Of a stretch of DNA of 7,600 nt, positions 1-6,111 are shown piece by piece (positions within the stretch are counted from its first letter, which is position 1; each line of letters starts with the position of its first letter). The stretch spans positions 1-7,600 of the forward strand of contig JANWZF010000045.1 of assembly GCA_025054905.1 (NCBI GenBank). The letters run 5' to 3'. The notes under the pieces were generated by a model. The model had not been told where the DNA came from. It did no database searches and saw nothing but the letters and a program-made list of their open reading frames with translations. This DNA is from Tepidimonas sp. Its GTDB lineage: Bacteria; Pseudomonadota; Gammaproteobacteria; Burkholderiales; Burkholderiaceae_C. The translations under genes and the position numbers were made by a program.

Positions 1-521
1 CCTACTTCACGCTGCCGGTGCTGTTCGCCATGCTGAGCAACCACTGGCCGCTGCTGACCGTCGCCGAGCACAACGCGTTTGTGCTGTTCACGCTGATGCT
101 CAGCGGAGCCTTGATCCGTCAGTATTTCGTGCAGCGCCACGCCTACCGGCTCGGGCGCGCGCCCAACCCGCTGCCGTGGGCGCTGGCGGGCAGTGCCTTG
201 ATCGTGGTGGTGATGGTAGCGCTGGCGCCACGCGGCGGTGGGGGCGAAAGCCCCGGTGCGGCTGCGGTGGATGCTGCCGACCGTGATGCCGTGGCCGCCA
301 TCGGCGCCTTGGTGCAGCGCCATTGCCTGGCCTGCCACGCCGGCCCTGGGGCGATGAAAGGGGTGCGGCTGGATGAGCCTGAGGCCCTGCTGCGCCACGC
401 GGCGGCCATCCACCAACAGGTGGTGGTCACGCGCCAGATGCCGCTGCACAACGCCACCGGCATGACCGACGAAGAGCGTGGCCAGGTCGCGGCATGGTAC
501 CGCGGGCTGTCGCCGCAGTGA
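1..521 (+). CDS. puuD: Membrane urate hydroxylase PuuD-like, C-terminal part with cytochrome c domain (5' truncated)
   Basis: The reading frame is open from base 3 and ends with TGA at 519-521; 172 C-terminal residues are visible and the start lies outside the window. Seen: the motif SNHWP near visible residues 12-16, a hydrophobic helix at about 23-42, another at about 57-75, then a soluble domain with a c-type heme site CLACH (108-112) and a likely distal Met ligand in QMPLHN (M146), followed by TGMTDEER. Known: PuuD proteins are inner-membrane enzymes oxidising urate to 5-hydroxyisourate, with a multi-helix N-terminal domain and a C-terminal cytochrome c presumed to pass electrons to the respiratory chain. 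The SNHxP element and the MPxxNxTGMTxEER tail fit that family well. Inferred: it takes part in purine catabolism, with the heme domain facing the periplasm. No other purine gene is in view, so the pathway context cannot be checked. A different membrane-anchored cytochrome c protein is possible but less likely. Confidence 0.75.
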   Translation, partial: YFTLPVLFAMLSNHWPLLTVAEHNAFVLFTLMLSGALIRQYFVQRHAYRLGRAPNPLPWALAGSALIVVVMVALAPRGGGGESPGAAAVDAADRDAVAAIGALVQRHCLACHAGPGAMKGVRLDEPEALLRHAAAIHQQVVVTRQMPLHNATGMTDEERGQVAAWYRGLSPQ

Positions 522-601
522 CCGTCACGCGCTCTCAATTTCTCCCAAGGGCAGTCTCGCGGGGCAGCGCCCACGATCAGCAACGGGTTGGGTTGTTGCC
601 A
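522..601. other. Short intergenic region between convergent genes, no clear terminator
   Basis: This 80-bp stretch separates the stop of the urate hydroxylase gene from the stop of the RCC1 lipoprotein gene. The only hairpins visible are weak: a 4-bp GGGC/GCCC stem with a 3-nt loop at 562-572 and a GCAAC/GTTGC pairing around 580-599. Neither is followed by a T-run on either strand, so no intrinsic terminator is called and termination may be factor-dependent. Confidence 0.4.
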
Positions 602-2053
602 CTATGGAGTGAGCTGAGCGGGTTGATACCTTGCTTGAACATCGCCTAAGCCAAGCTGCCCTTCGTCGTTGCGTCCCCATGCCCACAGGCTGCCGTCGGC
701 CTGAATGGCCAGGCTGGTGTAGGCGCCCCCCCGAACCAGTGTCCAGTTGCGCTGTTGTCCCACCTGCTGAGGCTCGGTGCGTGACGCCACAGCGCTTCCG
801 TGGCCCAGCTGCCCCTGGCTATTGTCTCCCCAGGCCCAGAGAGAACCGTCTTTTTTCAAGGCCAGAGAGTGACGGCTTCCCGCGCTGACTGCAATCCAAT
901 CGGTACCGACACCCACAGCAGCCGGAAATTGCCGTAGTCCTCCCTCCGTGCCTAATTGGCCGAAAAGGTTGTCCCCCCAGGAGAACAAGGTTCCATCGCT
1001 ACGAATAGCCAGTGTGTGTCGCTCGCCGGCGGCCACTGTGAGCCAGCTCGTCGATGTGGAAGGTTCCAAGGCTGTGGGCGTGCGCATCACGGGACGACCA
1101 GCCGAATTGGATTGAGGTGTATCAATACCCAGTTGACCAAATTCGTTGGATCCCCAGACATATAGCCTTCCATTGGCCTTGCGGGCCAGCGAATGCAAGG
1201 CTCCTGCTGCTATGAAGGTCCAATCTTTGTCGGTGCCGATCTGGGTTGGTTTGAACAAATCGGCCTCTTTCCCATCGCCCAGTTGACCTTCAAAATTTCG
1301 ACCCCAAGCCCAAAGAGTTCCGTCTTTTTGCAGTCCAAGTGAGTGACGGCCACCAGCAGCGACCATAACCCAGTTGGTACTGGTGCCGATCTTGACCGGC
1401 GTAGTTCGGTTGGTTTGGGTTCCGTCCCCCAATTGGCCATTGGTGTTGAGACCCCAGGCCCAAAGCGTCCCATCCTTGCGCAGCGCGAGGGTGTGCCCCT
1501 CGCCGGCCGCTACGGCAATCCAATCTTTGGATGTTCCCACCATCACAGGGCTGAGCCGTCGTATCAGCGAGCCGTCTCCCAACTGCCCGAACAAATTATC
1601 ACCCCAGGCCCACAACGTGCCGTCGGCCTTGATGGCCACGTTGTGCCCAGTTCCAGCTGCAACCTGTCGATAGGGAGCCATAACGGTTAGGCGGGCTTTT
1701 CCCGATACCGAACCGACCGTGGCGATGACGTCGGTTTCCCCGACACTTTGGCCTGTGGCCACTCCGGTATTACTGACCACTGTCGCAATCGAGGTTGAAC
1801 CACTTGACCACGTCACGCCCTTGTCGAGCGCAACCGAAGTGCCATCCGAGTAGCGGCCCGTCGCAGTGAAAGTCTGGGTGGTGCCCACCGCCACGGTGGC
1901 TTGGGCAGGAGTGACGCTGATCTGAAGCAGGGTGGGCGCTGCCGGTGTGGTCGGCGCCACGTCATCACCGCCACCCCCACATCCAGTCAGTAAGGACAAA
2001 GCCGGGCTTCCCAAGGTTGCCCCGACCCACTTCAGGTGCTCACGACGCTTCAC
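602..2053 (-). CDS. RCC1-repeat beta-propeller lipoprotein with one bacterial Ig-like (BIG2) domain
   Basis: The 483-residue product begins KRREHLKW, a near Tat-type twin-arginine motif with H at the usual F position, then a short hydrophobic stretch and a lipobox LTGC with Cys25 as the predicted lipidation site. A GGGGDD linker follows, then an Ig-like BIG2 domain at about 42-125, recognisable from the VTPA, VAVGTTQTFTATGRYSDG and TGVATG elements. Residues about 127-483 hold seven RCC1 repeats, each with a HxxAxxxDGTLWAWGxNxxGQLG core; the WxW positions fall near 148, 198, 248, 298, 357, 406 and 457. Seven repeats predict a closed seven-bladed propeller, and the YRQVAAG strand before repeat 1 could close it. 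The fourth blade is about 9 residues longer than the others. Known: bacterial RCC1-like proteins are often exported or surface-attached, with varied or unknown roles; no catalytic residues are visible. Inferred: a binding or scaffold protein on the periplasmic or outer face of the envelope. The start is GTG at 2053, chosen because an AGGAGG site precedes it. G+C is lower than in neighbouring genes, which hints at transfer. Confidence 0.9.
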   Translation of the reverse strand: MKRREHLKWVGATLGSPALSLLTGCGGGGDDVAPTTPAAPTLLQISVTPAQATVAVGTTQTFTATGRYSDGTSVALDKGVTWSSGSTSIATVVSNTGVATGQSVGETDVIATVGSVSGKARLTVMAPYRQVAAGTGHNVAIKADGTLWAWGDNLFGQLGDGSLIRRLSPVMVGTSKDWIAVAAGEGHTLALRKDGTLWAWGLNTNGQLGDGTQTNRTTPVKIGTSTNWVMVAAGGRHSLGLQKDGTLWAWGRNFEGQLGDGKEADLFKPTQIGTDKDWTFIAAGALHSLARKANGRLYVWGSNEFGQLGIDTPQSNSAGRPVMRTPTALEPSTSTSWLTVAAGERHTLAIRSDGTLFSWGDNLFGQLGTEGGLRQFPAAVGVGTDWIAVSAGSRHSLALKKDGSLWAWGDNSQGQLGHGSAVASRTEPQQVGQQRNWTLVRGGAYTSLAIQADGSLWAWGRNDEGQLGLGDVQARYQPAQLTP

Positions 2054-2058
2054 AAAAA

Positions 2059-2064
2059 CCTCCT
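2059..2064 (-). promoter_or_regulatory. Strong ribosome binding site fixing the GTG start of the RCC1 lipoprotein
   Basis: On the minus strand a perfect AGGAGG lies 5 nt upstream of the GTG codon at 2053-2051. This fixes GTG as the start and puts the RR motif and lipobox at the right distance from the N-terminus. Confidence 0.85.
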
Positions 2065-2114
2065 GGATGGGACGATTGGCGGCAGAATAACCCAGCGCTT
2101 CCGATCGAAAGAGC

Positions 2115-2143
2115 GATAAAAGCGGGTGAACGATGCCCTTATC
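2115..2143 (-). terminator. Possible stem-loop directly after tRNA-Ser
   Basis: Starting one base after the encoded CCA, the minus strand reads GATAAGGGC, an 11-nt loop, then GCTTTTATC. The arms can form a 9-bp stem, of which two pairs are G-U. The bases that follow (GCTCTTTCG) are only weakly T-rich. It could attenuate or end tRNA transcription, or be a processing element. Read-through into the RCC1 gene 61 bp further on is also possible. The stem is seen in the sequence; the role is inferred. Confidence 0.3.
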
Positions 2144-2231
2144 TGGCGGAAGTGGAGGGATTCGAACCCCCGAACCCTTGCGGGTTGCCGGTTTTCAAGA
2201 CCGGTGCCTTCAACCACTCGGCCACACTTCC
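2144..2231 (-). tRNA. tRNA-Ser (anticodon UGA)
   Basis: On the minus strand an 88-nt class II tRNA folds cleanly. The 7-bp acceptor stem is GGAAGTG/CACTTCC, the discriminator base is G and CCA is encoded. The D-arm contains GGCCGAGTGGTTGAAGGC, the anticodon stem is CCGGT/ACCGG with loop CTTGAAA, and the anticodon TGA complements 2195-2197 of the plus strand. There is a long variable arm (CCC GCAA GGG core) and a T-arm with GTTCGAATC. The UGA anticodon and long variable arm identify serine, reading UCA and, by wobble, other UCN codons. It is transcribed towards the RCC1 gene and divergently from the acyltransferase gene. Confidence 0.97.
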
Positions 2232-2245
2232 GCTGCTGCCGCTGG

Positions 2246-2251
2246 ATTGTA
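2246..2251 (-). promoter_or_regulatory. Candidate -10 box for tRNA-Ser
   Basis: The minus strand reads TACAAT here, a 5/6 match to the sigma-70 -10 hexamer. It would start transcription around 2239, about 8 nt before the mature tRNA 5' end. No good -35 hexamer lies 16-18 bp further upstream, where the sequence is G+C-rich, so the assignment rests on the -10 match and position only. Confidence 0.4.
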
Positions 2252-2271
2252 GGGGACAGGGCGGGGTGCGC

Positions 2272-2290
2272 GGCGCACCGCTGGTGCGCC
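2272..2290. repeat. Perfect inverted repeat, 8-bp arms, 3-nt loop
   Basis: GGCGCACC at 2272-2279 is followed by GCT and its exact reverse complement GGTGCGCC at 2283-2290. The hairpin would be stable, but no T-run follows on either strand, so it does not look like an intrinsic terminator. It lies just upstream of the tRNA-Ser promoter region and upstream of the acyltransferase gene, where it could be a protein-binding dyad or a structured element. Confidence 0.6.
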
Positions 2291-2305
2291 AGTGGATGAC
2301 GGCCG

Positions 2306-2324
2306 TGTCAGAAAACGTCTGACA
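2306..2324. promoter_or_regulatory. Perfect dyad, candidate operator upstream of the FeeM-like gene
   Basis: TGTCAGA at 2306-2312 is separated by AAACG from its exact reverse complement TCTGACA at 2318-2324. The 7-5-7 geometry is typical of a dimeric regulator site. The right arm contains CTGACA (2319-2324), 5/6 to a sigma-70 -35 hexamer, although no good -10 lies at the matching distance. Its centre is 34 bp from that of the dyad at 2272-2290. I do not recognise the regulator. The dyad is seen; its operator role is inferred. Confidence 0.45.
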
Positions 2325-2394
2325 GCAAAAACGGCGCTCTGCGGACTCCTGCGCTCCGACGGGCCGCCTACAGTGAAAGCGTCGCGCTTGAACT

Positions 2395-2400
2395 GGAGGA
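2395..2400 (+). promoter_or_regulatory. Ribosome binding site of the FeeM-like acyltransferase gene
   Basis: GGAGGA lies 7 nt before the ATG at 2408. This supports 2408 over the in-frame ATG at 2426, which has no comparable site. An ATG at 2400, overlapping the site, is out of frame. Confidence 0.7.
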
Positions 2401-2407
2401 TGGTCCC

Positions 2408-3151
2408 ATGCTAGAGCAGCCCACGATGTCGACGGTCGGGGCCTCGCGGCCGGCGGCCGGGGGGTGGTACGCGATACCCGCACCGGCCCTGTTGCAGCAA
2501 CCCGACCGTTACGACCGCCGCGAGCTTTTGCCGTTTCGCGTGCGGGTGGCCTCGGGCGAGGAGGATCTGCGCCGGGTCGCGCACCTGCGCTACGATGCCT
2601 ATGCCCGTCATTTGCCCCCGGCGCTGATGCACGGCCTGCTGCAGGTCGATCCGCTGGATCGCGAGCCGGGGGTGGCGGTGTTGATGGCCGAGTCGAAGGT
2701 GGACGGTGAGTTGCTCGGCACGCTGCGCATCCAGACGAACCGCGATCGGCCGCTGTTGCTGCAGCAGTCCTACGAGCTGCCGCCGGAGATGGCCCAAGCC
2801 CGCTGTGCCGAGGTGACGCGGCTGGCCGTGGCCCAGCACGCCGAAAGCCGCCTGGTCAAGACGGTGTTGCTAAAGGCGGCCTTCTACTGGTGCGAGGCAC
2901 AGGGCGTCCGCTACGTGCTGGTCACCGCCCGCGCGCCACTGGATCGTCAGTATGCCCGACTGATGTTTCGTGACGTCGATCCCGAAAAGGGTTTCGTGCC
3001 GTTGGCCCACGTCTTTAGCCTACCCCACCGGGTCATGGTGTGCGACATCGCGCGCGCGCGCATGGATGGAGCGGGTCACCCCCTGTATGACTTTTGGTTC
3101 AACACCGATCATCCCGACATCGACCTGACCTCCCGCGGCGCGCTGGGCTGA
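2408..3151 (+). CDS. FeeM-like N-acyltransferase (GNAT / N-acyl amino acid synthase fold)
   Basis: The product has 247 residues. No signal peptide or membrane segment is visible, so it is probably cytoplasmic. Seen: after a poorly conserved N-terminus of about 40 residues comes FRVRVASGEEDLRRVAHLRY (43-62), then DAYARH, an acidic segment with DPLDRE, a core strand ELLGTLRIQ (101-109), the signature EVTRLAV (135-141), helix LVKTVLLKAAFYWCEAQG (149-166) and strand YVLVTA (169-174). Known: the order RYxAY, then LGTxRI, then E-x2-RLAV is typical of the FeeM catalytic core and the related LuxI-like acyltransferases, including the exosortase-associated acyltransferase group. FeeM itself joins fatty acyl chains from acyl-ACP to tyrosine. 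Inferred: it makes an acylated small molecule or acylates a protein, with unknown acceptor. The gene has its own ribosome site and a dyad-bearing upstream region. Its last 43 bp overlap the 3' end of the opposite GGDEF-EAL gene. No exosortase or PEP-CTERM gene is in view. The family is fairly sure, the substrate is not. Confidence 0.75.
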   Translation: MLEQPTMSTVGASRPAAGGWYAIPAPALLQQPDRYDRRELLPFRVRVASGEEDLRRVAHLRYDAYARHLPPALMHGLLQVDPLDREPGVAVLMAESKVDGELLGTLRIQTNRDRPLLLQQSYELPPEMAQARCAEVTRLAVAQHAESRLVKTVLLKAAFYWCEAQGVRYVLVTARAPLDRQYARLMFRDVDPEKGFVPLAHVFSLPHRVMVCDIARARMDGAGHPLYDFWFNTDHPDIDLTSRGALG

Positions 3152-6111
3152 TCGGCCCCCAGGACGAGATCGACCTGGGACAGTTCGTCGTCGGGCAGCT
3201 CGCTGTCCAGGTAGTGGCTCAGCCGTTCGTCGGCGATGAAGTCCGCGCCGCTGCGGGCCTGCAGCAGCCGATCGGGGGCCACTGGACGCGACAGCGCCCA
3301 GCCCTGCACGTAGTCGACCCCGATTTCGGCCAGCGTTTCCACCGTTTCAAAGTCTTCGGCCCATTCCGCGATCGTCTTCATGCCGAGATTCTGCGCAAGG
3401 CTGACGATGGCTTCGACGATGGCCACGTTGGCCGGGTGGCGATTCATGTTGACGATAAAGCTGCCGTCGATCTTGAGGATGTCGGCCGGCAGATCCTTCA
3501 GGTATGAGAAGGACGTGTAGCCCGCCCCGAAATCATCCAGCGCCACGCGCGCACCGTAGCCGCGCACGCGGTCGATGAAGCGCCGGGTGTTGCCGATGTC
3601 GTGCAACGCCACGCTTTCGGTGATCTCCAGGCACAGCCGGGGGGCCACGGCGCGGTGGGCCTCCAGCATCTCGTAAGCGTCGTGTATGAAGCGTTCGTCG
3701 TTGAGCGAGGCACCGCTGAGGTTCAAACAGACAAACTGGTTGGCCGGCAGCTGTTCGAGGTGGCTGCTCAACCACTGCAAGGTGCTGCGCATCACCCAGC
3801 GGTCGATCGTACTCATGCAGCCTGCATGCTCGGCGGCGCGCAGCACGCGTTCGGTGGGCACACGGCTGCCATGTTCGTCGCGCATGCGCAGCAGGACTTC
3901 GAAATTGAGCGACTGGCGTGGATGGCGCAGCGACACGATCGGCTGCATTTCCAGAAACAGGCCTTCGATGTCGTGTCCGGCGGCCAGTCGCTCGACCAGC
4001 TGCATTTCGGCTTCGTGTTCCTGGAAGGCGCGCGCTCCGTGCTCGTAAACGACCAGGCCGGTGGTGGGCGTGCGCTTGGCTTGCCGACAGGCGCGGTCGG
4101 CGGTGGCCACCACGTCCTTGGCGGTGGCCCCGGGTGCCACCTCGATCAGACCGATCGAGCCGCGCACCTGGAAAGCGCGGTCGCCGACCGCATAGGGCTC
4201 GCTGGCCAGCCGCACCAGGATGTCACGGCAGATCGTCTCGGCCCGGTGCAGCGGGGTGTCCAGCATCACCAGCAAAAATTCATCGCCCCCGATCCGGCCC
4301 AGATACATGTGTGGGGCCAGCGGCGCCTGCGCCCGCTCGCACACCTGCTGCAACACCGCATCGCCCGCGGGGTGGCCGTAGAGATCGTTGATCAGCTTGA
4401 AACGATCGAGGTCCAGGTAGGCCACCGCCAGGGGCTTACCACGGCGCAGGCGCTGCAGACCTCGTCCGAGGCACGCCTCGATGCCGCGCCGGTTGAGCAC
4501 GCGGGTCAGCGGATCGTGGTCGGCCAAAAACTGCAGGTGTTCGTGCGCCAGCACCTTGTCGGTGATGTCCTGCAGCGTTCCTTCGATCTTGTCGCCGGCG
4601 CGCGCGGCGCGAACCAGATAGCGACGCACCGCGCCGTCGGCAGTGGTCATGCGCGTCTCGAATTCGATCGTGCGGCCCGGCTCCTCGGACGCCAGTTGAT
4701 GCCAGTCGACCGAGGGGAACAGATCCCCCCAGCTGTGCAACAGCGGCTCCAGCGGACGCTGCAGCAAGGACTGCATGGCGGGGTTGGCGCTCAGCAGCCG
4801 GCCTTGGGTGTCGAGCGTGAACAGCCCGATCGGAATGAAGTCAAACGTGTGTTGCAGTTCGGCCTGTAAGGCCAGCCGCTGTTCGTGTTCCTGGCGAAAC
4901 TGCTCCGCAATGGCCAGCGAGGCCAGCAGGCTGGAGGCCAAGGCCGCCGTCACGCTGTTGACAGCGGACAGCAGCCCTTTGAGACCGAGTGCCGCGGCGA
5001 TCACCTCGTACACACTGGCCAGCAGGGCCGTGCCCATGGCTGCCGCGTACCAGAGCGCGACGCGCGAGCGCGTGCGCACGAGGATCGTGATCAGCGCATA
5101 GCCCAGGATCAGCGCTCCAACACCGGTGGCCGTCCAGATCACCGGCAAGAACTGGCGGTACGGCAGGACGATGGCCGCCACCAGCACCGGCAGGCACGCC
5201 AGCACCACCCATCGCACCGCCCGCAACGTGCCCGTGCGCATCAGGTCGGCTTCGAACAGATAGCGAAACAGCACCACCGTGGCGGTGGAATACAGCGCCA
5301 ACGTCAGCTTGCGCAGCGGTGTCAGCCAAGTGTCCGGCACGATGTAGCCGAGCCATTGATAATCCCAACCGGCCGACAGGGCGGCCATGCGCTGGTTGAT
5401 GATCAGCCAAGCGGCGAAAATCAGATAGTTGCGTTCGCGGTTGATGACGCCAGCCACCAGCGTGAACAGCGCCAGCAGCAACAGGCCGCCGTCCAGCCAC
5501 CCCGCGTTGCGGTGAAAGCGCCGCTCCTGATCCTGGACGGTCAATGCCGACGTAGCATGCACCGTCAACCGGGCCGGCCCCGTGAAGCGGGCCTGACACA
5601 GCACGTGACTGGGCCAGGGGTCGGCGCTGAGGACGAAACCGGCACGTGAGGGTCGCAGCCCACCCGAGCCCGCGGTGGCGCTGCGTGACCGGTCCACGGC
5701 CCCCAGCGGCTGCAGCGTGGCAGCGTCCCAGCACTGCAGGGTGGTGGCGTGTCGTGACGGAAAGTCCAGCAGCCCACCTGGCTGGCGGACGTCCTCGGGA
5801 ACTTCGATCAGCACCCATACGGGCTGTTCGGACAGCTTGGTGTCCCAGCTGGAAACCGGCGGTTGCAGGCGCAGACTGGGCAACACGCTGGCGGCATCAC
5901 GGTCTGGCTCGGCAAACAGGGCCCGCAACGGCAGGCGAGGGGCGAATTCGTCCGCGGCGGCAAACTCATCCTGCCATCGCCACAGGGCCAGCAGCGTCAT
6001 CAGCCCGATCAACACCGGCACGGCGTACGCCGTCAGCGTCTGCAGCCCACGCTCGATCCGCGCCGTCAGGGAGGACGACGCCACGGGGACCGTCGAGGAA
6101 GCAGAGGTCAT
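3109..6111 (-). CDS. 7TM-sensor PAS-GGDEF-EAL cyclic-di-GMP turnover protein
   Basis: From the chosen ATG at 6111 the product has 1000 residues. Domains in order: a first membrane helix (about 29-43); an extracytoplasmic domain of about 150 residues (48-200) resembling the 7TMR-DISM extracellular sensor; a block of hydrophobic helices (about 205-405) fitting a 7TM module; a short coiled stretch; a PAS domain (about 420-515); GGDEF (about 520-690); EAL (about 712-950). The GGDEF domain has DPLTRVLNRRG (533-543), the DLDRFKxIND element (567-576) and an intact GGDEF at 608-612. The inhibitory RxxD site is absent (APHM at 599-602). The EAL domain reads EVL at 738-740 but keeps E738, N797, E829, D859, D860, K880, E916 and Q936. 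Both cyclase and phosphodiesterase activity are therefore plausible, with the ligand unknown. The frame stays open to 6306, but those 65 extra codons would overlap dinG and look non-coding. No clear ribosome site precedes 6111, so the start is moderately sure. Confidence 0.92.
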   Translation of the reverse strand: MTSASSTVPVASSSLTARIERGLQTLTAYAVPVLIGLMTLLALWRWQDEFAAADEFAPRLPLRALFAEPDRDAASVLPSLRLQPPVSSWDTKLSEQPVWVLIEVPEDVRQPGGLLDFPSRHATTLQCWDAATLQPLGAVDRSRSATAGSGGLRPSRAGFVLSADPWPSHVLCQARFTGPARLTVHATSALTVQDQERRFHRNAGWLDGGLLLLALFTLVAGVINRERNYLIFAAWLIINQRMAALSAGWDYQWLGYIVPDTWLTPLRKLTLALYSTATVVLFRYLFEADLMRTGTLRAVRWVVLACLPVLVAAIVLPYRQFLPVIWTATGVGALILGYALITILVRTRSRVALWYAAAMGTALLASVYEVIAAALGLKGLLSAVNSVTAALASSLLASLAIAEQFRQEHEQRLALQAELQHTFDFIPIGLFTLDTQGRLLSANPAMQSLLQRPLEPLLHSWGDLFPSVDWHQLASEEPGRTIEFETRMTTADGAVRRYLVRAARAGDKIEGTLQDITDKVLAHEHLQFLADHDPLTRVLNRRGIEACLGRGLQRLRRGKPLAVAYLDLDRFKLINDLYGHPAGDAVLQQVCERAQAPLAPHMYLGRIGGDEFLLVMLDTPLHRAETICRDILVRLASEPYAVGDRAFQVRGSIGLIEVAPGATAKDVVATADRACRQAKRTPTTGLVVYEHGARAFQEHEAEMQLVERLAAGHDIEGLFLEMQPIVSLRHPRQSLNFEVLLRMRDEHGSRVPTERVLRAAEHAGCMSTIDRWVMRSTLQWLSSHLEQLPANQFVCLNLSGASLNDERFIHDAYEMLEAHRAVAPRLCLEITESVALHDIGNTRRFIDRVRGYGARVALDDFGAGYTSFSYLKDLPADILKIDGSFIVNMNRHPANVAIVEAIVSLAQNLGMKTIAEWAEDFETVETLAEIGVDYVQGWALSRPVAPDRLLQARSGADFIADERLSHYLDSELPDDELSQVDLVLGADQPSAPREVRSMSG

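Noticed and set aside
561..599. Bidirectional terminator between the convergent genes at the left
   Set aside because: Stems are only 4-5 bp and no T-run follows on either strand.
823..1640. Recurring near-identical 12-16 base segments about 150 bp apart (such as CCCCAGGCCCA), suggestive of a repeat array
   Set aside because: They fall on the conserved LWAWG codons of consecutive RCC1 repeats and are explained by protein repeats, not CRISPR or a DNA satellite.
1343..1690. Plus-strand frames of about 100-115 codons opposite the RCC1 gene
   Set aside because: They reflect the repeated RCC1 codons read on the other strand. There is no ribosome site or domain.
3601..4869. Plus-strand open frame of 422 codons opposite the GGDEF-EAL gene
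   Set aside because: It lies entirely antisense to conserved GGDEF, EAL and PAS motifs, its residue makeup is typical of a shadow frame, and it has no domain.
4841..5818. Minus-strand open frame of 325 codons in another phase within the GGDEF-EAL gene
   Set aside because: The main frame there encodes a sensor domain and ordered membrane helices, while this frame gives a Gly/Arg/His-rich sequence without a family.
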